Source: Methanobacterium_C sp963845285
GTDB lineage: Archaea > Methanobacteriota > Methanobacteria > Methanobacteriales > Methanobacteriaceae
Reading direction: 5' to 3'
DNA length: 64,000 bases
Assembly: GCA_963845285.1 (NCBI GenBank)
Contig: CAWJRO010000014.1
Location: forward strand, 1 to 64,000
The position numbers and the translations under genes are program-made. Under the pieces are notes generated by a model. It saw only the letters and a program-made list of their open reading frames with translations, was not told the DNA's origin and made no database searches. Every line of letters begins with the position of its first letter. Position 1 is the stretch's first letter. Positions 23,753-32,402 of the stretch are shown in pieces.

Positions 23753-25744
23753 TTAAGTAAGATCTCTGTACCTTTCAAATGCCCCTGTTTCTGCTGCTTT
23801 TTTAACTTCTCCATGCATGATTTGGATATCTGAAGCCATCCAGCTCAGGTACTGTTCAAGTTCCCTGTGTTCGGCAAGGGCATCATCAAGTATTTTATTG
23901 TATATGGACAGATCAGGCCACTCCTGTGGTTTTTTACCTTCTTCAACTGCAGATGAAATCACGCCAAGAAGTTTTGAACCTAAATCTCTAAGAGGTGTGA
24001 GATCCCTTTCCCCAACACCATATTCAATGAGTCCTGCAACTGCAGATGTATCTGCAGTGAGGCTGTAGCTTGCAGCAGATATTTCTTCATAAATTGCCAG
24101 ATCATCTGAAACATCCCTGAAAGAGTCCTGAACTTTTTTAAGTGCCACTTCAAGGTTACTGTGTTCTAAAAAGGCTTTTTCAAGTTTTGAGGTTGTCTTT
24201 TTATGGTCATAGTCGTTCCCAGATACAAGAACAACTTCCATGTATTCCTGATTGGCTTTGATAGTCTTTGAAAGCTGTTCGGGTAGATTCATTGTCAAAC
24301 GTTTTGGTAAAATTGCATAAACAACAAATAGTGAAGACAAAGCACCTATTGATATATCTACGAGCCTTGCAACTGCATTTTCAAATACAGTTCCTGTGGG
24401 CCATATGAAAACCACAAGAAGGGTCAGGGCCATGACTGAAAGCCCCATGTAGGTTGGAAAGAATGCCCTGAAGAAGAAAAGTGCCAAAAAAGCAAATATC
24501 AAAAGAACAGCATGAGGGAAGAAAAAAGCCAGTGTTATGGCCAAAATAATCGCAAATAGGTTGAATGAAACCCTCAGTATCATGTTGTCTACAGTACTTG
24601 TAACATCTGGCTTGATAATTATGAGAACACCCATTGCAATCCAAAGAGCATCCCTTGTATGGTCCAGGTAAATAAAAAGGAGAGCTATTGTCATTGCAAT
24701 TGTAAATCTCAGCGCGTGGCGTACGTAGATGGAATCCAGATTGAACTTTGAATGAAGAGTTTCTGTCACTGAAATGTGGTTTGAAGTGATTTTAACAGTT
24801 TCCTCTTCCTTAGTTGGAACCCCTGAAATCAAGGAGTTGGCTCCATCAATCAGGTTCATGAAACTTTTAGAAACTTTTTTTGCAGCATCCAGACCATCAG
24901 TATCATCTTTATAGAAGTTTAACTCTTTAAACTTTGATTTGAGCTTTTGAAGGTCAACTTCACCCCGCTTATTAACTATGTGGTCTGCGATCTGGGCACT
25001 TACAGCATCAGATTCTTCCATGAACCCCCTGAAAACTTCTGCAGTTTTCCCTGAAAGTCTTGACTGTACCATTTTACCGTAGCCTCTAAGGCCTGTTAAA
25101 TAGACACCATCCTTTAAAAGGTCGTTGAATGATTTTTTAATGGATAATCCGGCCAGATTTTTCCTGATTGACACCATTTTATTTGTATGAGTCTGTGGAA
25201 GGAAACCTGCCGCTACCATTTTACGTGTGTAACTGTCCCTCTCAAAAAACTTCAAAACCAAAAGAATGGAAGCGATAAGATAGGCAAAAATAACACACTC
25301 AACCCATCCAAGTGTTGTTACACTGCTTTTTACAAGTGCAGTTGCTATGAAGTAAGATGAAAATATCATGAATCCAAAAAGACCCTCTGCATCTCCGAAT
25401 ATGTAAAGGGATAGTGGAAAAAATGCCCATATAGCTGTCAAAACTATGAAAATTGGTAGACTTGATAGGGCCAGTGAGGCACTTGCAAAGGCCAGGGACA
25501 TCAAAAAGGCCCCTACAAAAGCAAGGAGTAACACCTTCCGAAATGGCAGTTGCTGGTCTATTATAATACATGCAAAGAGAGTTACGGAAATAACTGCCCC
25601 CAACCTCTCACCAAAACCAAGGTAACTGGCCAAAATTCCTGCTAAAATTATCAGTAATATTGTTCGAACTGCAGTACCCCACAGAGGTTTTCCAGTCGGT
25701 TTTGAAAGTGTTTTAAGTCTGCCTACAAATCCTTTTCTCTCCAA
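23753..25744 (-). CDS. FUSC-family membrane transporter (aromatic acid exporter-like)
   Basis: About 663 residues. Two arrays of ~6 hydrophobic helices (roughly 30-165 and 340-480), each followed by a long cytoplasmic helical part, give the duplicated FUSC layout; the second array has the signature region RHALRFTIAMTIALLFIYLDHTRDALW (given by position 340-366) and GVLIIIKPDVTSTVDNMI. Members export aromatic acids or toxic compounds in bacteria; the substrate in methanogens is unknown. The start is uncertain: a GTG at 25753 overlaps GAGGTGG, which makes the TTG at 25744 (5 bp after it) more likely. Single gene, convergent with the K+ channel. Confidence 0.82.
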   Translation of the reverse strand: MERKGFVGRLKTLSKPTGKPLWGTAVRTILLIILAGILASYLGFGERLGAVISVTLFACIIIDQQLPFRKVLLLAFVGAFLMSLAFASASLALSSLPIFIVLTAIWAFFPLSLYIFGDAEGLFGFMIFSSYFIATALVKSSVTTLGWVECVIFAYLIASILLVLKFFERDSYTRKMVAAGFLPQTHTNKMVSIRKNLAGLSIKKSFNDLLKDGVYLTGLRGYGKMVQSRLSGKTAEVFRGFMEESDAVSAQIADHIVNKRGEVDLQKLKSKFKELNFYKDDTDGLDAAKKVSKSFMNLIDGANSLISGVPTKEEETVKITSNHISVTETLHSKFNLDSIYVRHALRFTIAMTIALLFIYLDHTRDALWIAMGVLIIIKPDVTSTVDNMILRVSFNLFAIILAITLAFFFPHAVLLIFAFLALFFFRAFFPTYMGLSVMALTLLVVFIWPTGTVFENAVARLVDISIGALSSLFVVYAILPKRLTMNLPEQLSKTIKANQEYMEVVLVSGNDYDHKKTTSKLEKAFLEHSNLEVALKKVQDSFRDVSDDLAIYEEISAASYSLTADTSAVAGLIEYGVGERDLTPLRDLGSKLLGVISSAVEEGKKPQEWPDLSIYNKILDDALAEHRELEQYLSWMASDIQIMHGEVKKAAETGAFERYRDLT

Positions 25745-26009
25745 ATAGTCCACCTCAATTCATTACATTCCTAGGATAAGTATAATCTCTAAATATTTGT
25801 GATGAAAAATACATGAATTTGATGTTTAAAAATTTATAACAACCAATCAAATTGATAAAAATGTTCATCTAACCCTCTGTTAATCCTTAAATATAATAAA
25901 ATTTAGGTTAAATATATAATATGTTAACCAAATAAAATAATATTAACCAAATAAATGAGTTGTATTGGAACTATCTGGATAGTGTCTTTAAAAAAAGAAG
26001 GTGTAAATT

Positions 26010-26756
26010 ATGAAAAAGAATCCATTGGCATTTCTTTCTATTTTCAACAAACCTTCCACTAAACTAATTCCCAAACTAAAAAATGATACAGGAAAAACTC
26101 TGATCCAGACTGTGAGTAAATCAGGTTCCACTCCAACAAACTCCTTTATAATCACATCTTCAGTGGGCACAACCATAGTTGCAGACCCAACTTCAATGCC
26201 TGGCATTGATGAGTTGAATCTTCAACCTGATGCTGTTATAAATACTCATACTCACTCAGATCATGTAGATAATAGTTTTACAGATAGGTTGAAGTGTAAA
26301 AAGTCTGTTGCTACTTTTGAAGATTTTCAGATCAATGATGTGCACATTTACAGCGTGGCTTCAGCACACCGGGGTGACAGTATCAACTACAACAACCCAA
26401 ATAATTTTATCTATGTTTTTGAGGTTGATGGGCTTCGAATAGCACATATGGGTGATATCGGCCAGGAACATCTCACAATAAAACAGATAGAATCCCTCGG
26501 TAAATTAGACATTGTATTCATGCAGTTTTCAAACCCATTTTCAGGAATATTTTCCCCAGATAAGGGGATAGCTCTCATTGAAGAACTTAAACCTCAAATA
26601 ATCATACCCACACATTCCAATCCCCGCTCTAACCGAAAGATCGGCAAATTTGTGGGAAAATTGAAGGTTGTGGAAAATGAACTGGCTGTGAGCCAGGGAG
26701 ATCTCAGTGATGGAGATAAAAAGGTTGTTTGGCTAAAAAACACTTTAAGTTATTGA
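26010..26756 (+). CDS. Metallo-beta-lactamase-fold hydrolase (UlaG/UPF0173-like)
   Basis: 248 residues. The metal-binding H80-x-H82-x-D84-H85 motif (INTHTHSDHVDN) is present, with further ligands in HRGDSINYNN, HMGDIGQEH and PTHSNPRSNR, an arrangement seen in UlaG-like lactonases and UPF0173 hydrolases. No signal peptide. The ribosome site AAGGTG precedes the ATG. It is a lone gene, divergent from the FUSC gene, with a TATA-rich 250-bp region between them. Substrate unknown. Confidence 0.85.
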   Translation: MKKNPLAFLSIFNKPSTKLIPKLKNDTGKTLIQTVSKSGSTPTNSFIITSSVGTTIVADPTSMPGIDELNLQPDAVINTHTHSDHVDNSFTDRLKCKKSVATFEDFQINDVHIYSVASAHRGDSINYNNPNNFIYVFEVDGLRIAHMGDIGQEHLTIKQIESLGKLDIVFMQFSNPFSGIFSPDKGIALIEELKPQIIIPTHSNPRSNRKIGKFVGKLKVVENELAVSQGDLSDGDKKVVWLKNTLSY

Positions 26757-26835
26757 ATTTCTATTTTTAAAATAAAAAAGAAGGACTATAATAGAATAAC
26801 TTCTAATAAAATAATTTCTAATAAAATAACTTCTG

Positions 26836-28131
26836 TTAATCCAACCTTCCAGTGAAGTATCTAAATATTTGATCAAAATCAATTCCATGAATATTTTTAT
26901 TTTTATAATCTTCAAAAATCTTTTTCTTACCTTCTAAAAGTGATTCAGACTTTATTCCATGTTTTATTGATAATATAACTTCTAGATATGCTGAAATCTT
27001 ATCACAAACATCCAGAATTTCACCGTCAAGGGGCATGTACTCATCTTTATTGTACTGGCTTTCAATGGTTTTAACCATTTTAACTTCACCATTTTGTGTT
27101 ATTCTGTTTTTAAACTCGGTTAACTCAAGTTTAGCCTCAGATTTGTTCTCAAACTCAATGCCTGTGAAGTATCTCATTTCCCTTCGCCATGGTTTTGGAA
27201 GTAGGGGCAGTAATTTTTCTTCCATCTTTTCGTGCTCGTACTCTTTAATCTTCGTGTCTATCTCTTTATCTACCCTTTTTACCGGAGAAATTATGTCTTT
27301 GGTCAACACTTCCGGCAGATCATGGAACAAACCACCGAAGTAGTTGTTGTAGAATCTCTTTTCACATGCATCAACGTTCATTTCCATGGTGCACATGTAC
27401 GAGGTGATAGCAACTATCAGCATATGACCCAGAACAGATGTTTCAGGCACCCTGGGAGAATGGGCCCATCTTTTCTGGAACCTGAGCTGTCCACAAAGAT
27501 CCACAAATCCAAATGACCTTTTACCCAGAAGAAGTTTTTGAACACCAATTAGATCGTAGTGATCTTCGATCTGGTTTTCTATGTTCTGTTTCGTCTCTTC
27601 TATACCGTAAATAAAGGGTGCAGTATGATATATTATCTTAAATTCCCAGTTGGTTGCAAGATAATGTGCAGCTCGAAGAATTCTTCGCTCAATATTATCG
27701 GTTTTCGGATTCTCAAAGTAATTAGTGAATCTTTTATAAAATTTTTTATTTAAACCCACCATATCTCCTTTGAGTTCGTTGAAAACGTGAGAATTCAATA
27801 ATTCCTCTGTTTCTTTATTTTCTATCATTTTATGGAACACTGGAGGTTTTATATCCGTTAAAATCAGCCTGTGGAGAAATTCAAATATTCCTCCCTCTAT
27901 CAAGTATCTCCAGTTTACTGGTTTGGTTTGGAAGTCCCCATCTGAACTGGTCAAATACTCTTTTCTCCTCTCTTCCTCAGATTTGGCCAATACATATGCT
28001 ATTACCATTTTATGGGCCTGTTTATCCAGTTCTGTAAACTTTACCGGCCGGATGTGGTCGTTCCATCTTTGCATGCTTGCTGCTTTGGTAAATCTTTCCA
28101 TTAGCTTTGCTATGCTGGTTTCTTTTTTCAT
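26836..28131 (-). CDS. HD-domain phosphohydrolase
   Basis: 431 residues. The HD metal site is formed by His236 (VLGHMLI), His270-Asp271 (GGLFHDLPEVLTKDI) and a later Asp (DVCDKISAYLE near 390), as in YfbR-like 5'-nucleotidases and related dNTP or dGTP hydrolases. An extra ~200-residue N-terminal region is helical and not recognised; it is typical of a group of HD proteins in archaea and bacteria annotated only as HD-domain proteins. Stand-alone gene with AAAGGTC before the ATG. Nucleotide hydrolysis is the likely activity; the substrate is open. Confidence 0.82.
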   Translation of the reverse strand: MKKETSIAKLMERFTKAASMQRWNDHIRPVKFTELDKQAHKMVIAYVLAKSEEERRKEYLTSSDGDFQTKPVNWRYLIEGGIFEFLHRLILTDIKPPVFHKMIENKETEELLNSHVFNELKGDMVGLNKKFYKRFTNYFENPKTDNIERRILRAAHYLATNWEFKIIYHTAPFIYGIEETKQNIENQIEDHYDLIGVQKLLLGKRSFGFVDLCGQLRFQKRWAHSPRVPETSVLGHMLIVAITSYMCTMEMNVDACEKRFYNNYFGGLFHDLPEVLTKDIISPVKRVDKEIDTKIKEYEHEKMEEKLLPLLPKPWRREMRYFTGIEFENKSEAKLELTEFKNRITQNGEVKMVKTIESQYNKDEYMPLDGEILDVCDKISAYLEVILSIKHGIKSESLLEGKKKIFEDYKNKNIHGIDFDQIFRYFTGRLD

Positions 28132-28456
28132 GACTTGACCTTTTGGTTAAATTAACGTAAGATATCAATGGTTAACATCATACTTGTAATTAAATATTAC
28201 CCTATGATCGTCACCCCCGTCCTTTGATGAATACATAAAAATAAATCATAAATACTTTATTTTGTTAATTATTTAATTAAATTTCTTTAAACTTTAATTG
28301 GCCAATAAATTGTAGTATAATTAATTTTAAATAGACTTATTAGATTAGCCAAAGCAATGAAAGTTTCTTATTTTTCAGAAAAAATTCTAAAACTTAAATT
28401 CATTTAAAAAAAAGTCCAAAATAAATCATTAAAAACAATTAAAAAAGAAAAGAAAA
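28132..28456. other. AT-rich intergenic region
   Basis: About 325 bases between the HD gene promoter and the mtd terminator. No open frame or repeat of note. The promoter of the HD gene (minus strand) should lie near 28160-28200. Confidence 0.35.
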
Positions 28457-28475
28457 GCAGCCCACTAGGGACTGC
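28457..28475 (-). terminator. Hairpin terminator of mtd
   Basis: On the minus strand GCAGTCCC-TAG-TGGGCTGC pairs with one T-T mismatch and is followed by TTTTCTTTTCTTTTTT. It begins 12 bp after the mtd stop. Confidence 0.65.
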
Positions 28476-28487
28476 AGGAGAACAAAC

Positions 28488-29318
28488 TTATTCTGGTTTG
28501 CTCATTAAAGCTGTTTTTGAAACCAATTGACCTTTTCCACTGTGTGGTGTCCTTAGGACTGTGTCGTTTGCTTTCTCGATTTCCCTTGCTTCAGCAGCGA
28601 GTTTAGCTGCTACTGCTATCATTTCGTGGGAAGATGCAACTATTGGGATGTATTTTTCAGCATCTTTAGTCATGAAGCATCCTTCTACGTCTATGTCAGC
28701 TACTTTTTCAGCTATTGTGTATGCTGCCATTGCTTTAGCTTTTGCGTATGGGTTCTGGAAGTTTGCTGCTGCTATAGCTTTGTCCCTGGTTAAGACCAGT
28801 TTTGGAACTTCTATTGCGTCTCCAGCTTCTGCTGCTGCTATTAGTGCGTCAAGAGTTTTCTGAACACATCTGTATGCACCGGTTGCTGCGAGCACTTTTA
28901 TAACGTCAGCGTTGAATGATGCCATTTCAGTTGGGTCTAGGAACTCTCTTCTTGCACCGATCATTGGGTCGCCCTTAACGAGTATGTATCCTAATCCCTG
29001 TTCATTCATTTCATCTTTTACCCTTGCACCTGGACCGTCTCCAACTATTATTGCTGGTACGTCCATTGCTGATAATAATTCCCTTGCCTTAGCAGGGCCT
29101 GGAGCAGCTGGGTTAGGACTGATGAAGATTACAAAAGCAGCGTCCAAATCTGCTACTTTTGGTACGACTTCTTCAATCTCTTCTGGACCCATTTTTGCGC
29201 CTGAACCAAAGCTTTTTACACTTATATTAGGCCTGTCTGCCCTCTCATCAAGCATTAAATCAATTACAGGAGAGGTACCTAAATTACCGCATTTAATAAC
29301 TCCTATTTTTACAACCAT
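28488..29318 (-). CDS. mtd: F420-dependent methylenetetrahydromethanopterin dehydrogenase
   Basis: 276 residues, the standard Mtd length, with the conserved N-terminus MVVKIGVIKCGNLGTSP and the PNPAAPGPAKARE and GDPMIGARREFLDP segments. It reversibly oxidises methylene-H4MPT to methenyl-H4MPT with coenzyme F420, a central step of CO2-reducing methanogenesis in the cytoplasm. Acidic, alanine-rich composition and strongly biased codons (GCT/GCA, GGT) fit very high expression. GGTGAT lies before the ATG, and a clear hairpin terminator follows, so it is transcribed alone. This gene is the best taxonomic marker for a hydrogenotrophic methanogen. Confidence 0.97.
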   Translation of the reverse strand: MVVKIGVIKCGNLGTSPVIDLMLDERADRPNISVKSFGSGAKMGPEEIEEVVPKVADLDAAFVIFISPNPAAPGPAKARELLSAMDVPAIIVGDGPGARVKDEMNEQGLGYILVKGDPMIGARREFLDPTEMASFNADVIKVLAATGAYRCVQKTLDALIAAAEAGDAIEVPKLVLTRDKAIAAANFQNPYAKAKAMAAYTIAEKVADIDVEGCFMTKDAEKYIPIVASSHEMIAVAAKLAAEAREIEKANDTVLRTPHSGKGQLVSKTALMSKPE

Positions 29319-29529
29319 TGTATCACCATCATTGTATTCAAAATAATCAAATAAGTATTTTTTGATTTAATTTTTTACTGCTAAGTTTTTATAGGGGTTG
29401 AGATTTACCCTTTTTTATGCCTTAAATTTTAAAAATAAAGATTTAGGGCGTTATGAATTACAATTAAATAAATATTAAATTATATAATCACTAAAAAAAA
29501 TAAGATAAACTGTTTATAGGAGTAATGCT

Positions 29530-29569
29530 CTTTTAGTTTGTAAGAATACTGGCCTTTTAGTTTGTAAGA
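29530..29569. repeat. Short direct repeat downstream of the glycosyltransferase-like gene
   Basis: CTTTTAGTTTGTAAGA occurs at 29530-29545 and again at 29554-29569, just after the stop of the minus-strand gene at 29583. Function unknown; may be a remnant or part of a terminator. Confidence 0.5.
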
Positions 29570-29582
29570 GTAACGCCTTTAA

Positions 29583-30653
29583 CTATCGAAACTCTTTTCT
29601 AGCATTCCAGATCTTCTTGAAACTTCCAAAACCACTTGAAGGTCCTTTTTCATTTTCAAAGTTGTTCACAAGGGATACAACGTTAGAAACAGCCTTTTCA
29701 CCACCTTCAACAAGCCATTTACCCCTTGAAGCCTTCATGTCACTAACTGCATGGGATATTTCACCAATTTCAGCCACTTCTATGCCCAGTTCCCCTGCCA
29801 GGTCAACACTTGCATGTTGCCTGTGAAATCCTGCCACCTTGACTGCAGGAACCCCAAGAACACCTGCCTCTATTGTTAACCCCATACCAGCAGCGTAGAT
29901 AACTCCAGATGAAGCTTTCATAAGGCCGGGCAAATCCACGTAACCATCCAGCACCCTTAATTTTGGAGAATTAACACATTTTTGCACGTAACCTGTATCA
30001 AACCTAAAGGGCACAACCAGAACATCCCTTTCAAGTGTTTCAACATCTTTTATGATATTGGGAATGTCTGCACCCTTTATATCCCCACCAAATACCAGTA
30101 CCATAAAATCATCCACCCCGTAACGGGCTTTAACCTCATCAACATTTTCTAGTGGTATTTCATTAACATAAGATGCCATTGGATATCCTCCAATCACCTT
30201 AACATTTTTGAATCCGTATTTTTTCGTTACAAAGTCTTTGTAACGGTCTGAAGGCACGGTTATGAGATTTGAGAACGCTATCATTTCTATAGGGTTATAT
30301 ATATCCTGTTCTATGTGTAAAGTTGGAGTTTGGAGGATTTTAGATGCTGCTAACCCTTTTCTCACGTCCCCTGCATTTCCACAGGTGAGTAAAAGGTCTA
30401 CGTTCTTTCCACGCAGTGATTTCACAACACTCCAGATATCCTCAAAGACAAGGGACGCTATTTTGGCGTTAGACCTTTTCTGGGCGCCCTGCCCCCTACT
30501 TTTGCCTATGCTGTGTATTTCTGTACAGTACGGGCCCATGAGTTCTTCAACTCCGTGGCCATGAGTCAGGCCGATGATTTCAGCATCTAATCTCCGGATT
30601 ATGGGTATGAACGCCTTTGCAGGTGCCATTTCTGCTATAACTGCTATTTTCAT
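29583..30653 (-). CDS. MurG/UDP-glycosyltransferase-like (GT-B fold) protein
   Basis: 356 residues. The fold looks like GT-B enzymes of the MurG or UDP-GlcNAc 2-epimerase type: an N-terminal Rossmann half (MKIAVIAEMAPAKAFIPIIRRL, LLTCGNAGDVRKGLAASKI, PTLHIEQDIYNPIEMIAFS) and a C-terminal half with VLVFGGDIKGADIP and the donor-site-like loop SSGVIYAAGMGLTIEAGVLGVPAVKV. Similar stand-alone proteins occur across Methanobacteriales. It could act on a lipid- or nucleotide-linked sugar, perhaps for pseudomurein or surface glycans, but nothing here identifies donor or acceptor. It is 150 bp downstream of the cfbB-like gene, in the same direction, with GAGGAC before the ATG. Confidence 0.7.
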   Translation of the reverse strand: MKIAVIAEMAPAKAFIPIIRRLDAEIIGLTHGHGVEELMGPYCTEIHSIGKSRGQGAQKRSNAKIASLVFEDIWSVVKSLRGKNVDLLLTCGNAGDVRKGLAASKILQTPTLHIEQDIYNPIEMIAFSNLITVPSDRYKDFVTKKYGFKNVKVIGGYPMASYVNEIPLENVDEVKARYGVDDFMVLVFGGDIKGADIPNIIKDVETLERDVLVVPFRFDTGYVQKCVNSPKLRVLDGYVDLPGLMKASSGVIYAAGMGLTIEAGVLGVPAVKVAGFHRQHASVDLAGELGIEVAEIGEISHAVSDMKASRGKWLVEGGEKAVSNVVSLVNNFENEKGPSSGFGSFKKIWNARKEFR

Positions 30654-30806
30654 TTTTAAGTCCTCTTTATAGTTATGAGCTTTAATTTTTGAAACTTTAT
30701 AAATTAATTGAATTAGATGGACTGTAGATTCTTTTTTTTCAAAATCTGTTAACTTCGTACAGTTTCATATACTATCTTCAAATAAAATTTCATATATATG
30801 ATTTTT

Positions 30807-32174
30807 TCAACTTAGATCGGCTGCACTTGATGTGAAATTAGATGCAAACCCGGGACATGCTGCAATGTGTGCATGTACGTAACTTGCAACCGTATTTTTA
30901 CTCATTAACCCATCTTTTGAACCTAGGATTCCCTTTCCCCTGAGGATTTTAAAGGCAAATTCTGGTTTTAAGCCCTTCAATTTTCCAGCATCCATATCCA
31001 CCTTTGAGTAGTGGAACTCATGTCCTCTGAAGGTCTCACCCTCTTTGAGTGCTATACTATCCTTTACAGCCTTTGCAATCACATAACTCAATGCCTGAGG
31101 TTTTTTGGTCATAAGTGAGTCGTATCCAAATACATTACACATATCTCTGCCGTTTATGGATTTTGTAAGGTACATCAAACCCCCGCACTCGGCATAGATC
31201 GGCCTTTCCTCATCATGGAACATTTTAATGGAGCTTCGCATTGACTGGTTGGATTCTAATTCTTTTTCGAAGATTTCAGGGTATCCTCCCCCTATGTAAA
31301 GGGCATCAACATCAGGTACTTCTTCATCATGCAAAGGGCTGAAGTAGACTAATTCTGCGTTGTTGGCCTCCATTGCCTCCAGATTTTCCTTGTAATAAAA
31401 TGTAAACACCTCATCCACTGCAACGCCAATTTTAACCCTTTTACGGTTTTCCACATTCCAAAGTTTTTCTCTTCCCTCAGGAATTTTTCCAGCACCTTCC
31501 ATTATGGAAAGTAAAGCATCAAGGTCTATGTTCTCTTCCATCACCTGGCCCCAATTTTCTATAGATTGGAGAATGCTCTCACGTTCCACTGCAGGTACCA
31601 GTCCAAGGTGTCTGTCCTCAACTTTTAGGGCATCGTCCCGTGGAATGCCACCTATAACTGGAGTTTTCACCAGGGTTTCAACTGCTTCTTTGGTCTTCAG
31701 GTAGTGGTTCCTGTTTTTAACCTGGTTCAAGATAACTCCCTCTATCCTGACAGCAGGATCAAGGTTTTTAAAACCGAGTACAATTGCTGCAGCACTTCTC
31801 ACAAGACTTCGCGAGTTTAAAATAAGCACAACCGGAGCATTAAGAGCCTTCGCCATTGCTGCTGTGCTTCCAACATCTTTCACCGCACTCATACCTTCGT
31901 AAAGTCCTCTTACACCTTCAATTATTCCCAGTTGAGATTTTGAAATGTTCATGGCCCTCTGGAAGGTTTCCCTGATCTGGCCTTTTGACATGAAAAATGA
32001 GTCCAGATTTCGGGACCTGTTTCCTGTGGCCATGGTGTGATATGTGGGATCTATGTAGTCCGGCCCTACCTTAAATGGTTGGACTTTGTAATTATTTGAT
32101 AGGGCCTTCATTATTCCCGTTGAAATAGTTGTTTTACCTACCGCACTTCCTGTTCCTGCAAGGACTACTCTCAT
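30807..32174 (-). CDS. cfbB: CbiA-family a,c-diamide synthase (CfbB/CbiA)
   Basis: 455 residues. The N-terminal half is a dethiobiotin synthetase-like ATPase (MRVVLAGTGSAVGKTTISTGI, with P-loop SAVGKTT; FKVGPDYIDPTYHTMATG; EGVRGLYEGM). The C-terminal half is a class I glutamine amidotransferase with the nucleophile Cys in PIYAECGGLMYL and the His-rich GHEFHYSK end. It amidates the a- and c-acetate side chains of a tetrapyrrole. In methanogens this homologue (CfbB) acts on Ni-sirohydrochlorin for coenzyme F430; the same family makes cobyrinate diamide for corrinoids, so the substrate may be either or both. No ribosome site is seen; a TATA-like TTTTTAAAC about 30 bp upstream suggests a leaderless transcript. 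Confidence 0.9.
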   Translation of the reverse strand: MRVVLAGTGSAVGKTTISTGIMKALSNNYKVQPFKVGPDYIDPTYHTMATGNRSRNLDSFFMSKGQIRETFQRAMNISKSQLGIIEGVRGLYEGMSAVKDVGSTAAMAKALNAPVVLILNSRSLVRSAAAIVLGFKNLDPAVRIEGVILNQVKNRNHYLKTKEAVETLVKTPVIGGIPRDDALKVEDRHLGLVPAVERESILQSIENWGQVMEENIDLDALLSIMEGAGKIPEGREKLWNVENRKRVKIGVAVDEVFTFYYKENLEAMEANNAELVYFSPLHDEEVPDVDALYIGGGYPEIFEKELESNQSMRSSIKMFHDEERPIYAECGGLMYLTKSINGRDMCNVFGYDSLMTKKPQALSYVIAKAVKDSIALKEGETFRGHEFHYSKVDMDAGKLKGLKPEFAFKILRGKGILGSKDGLMSKNTVASYVHAHIAACPGFASNFTSSAADLS

Positions 32175-32402
32175 GTTAATGGGTAGTACTGGCTAGTTTA
32201 AAAATTTGTTGGGAAACAGTTTTTTCAATATTTTTTCTGGTTTGGTTTGTGGTTTACTCTAACTTAAAAAAGAAAGTTTTTGATGTCTTTTTTGCTAAAA
32301 AAAGTTTTTAAGGTTTTGATGACGTTTTACAGTGATATTATAGAGCTGAATGTTTAAAAAAAAGAAATAATTAAGGAAGGAATAATCGAAATGAATTTAG
32401 AA

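Noticed and set aside
25299..25571. Cys/His-rich open frame on the minus strand within the FUSC gene.
   Set aside because: Shadow of the FUSC coding frame; no start signal and no independent support.
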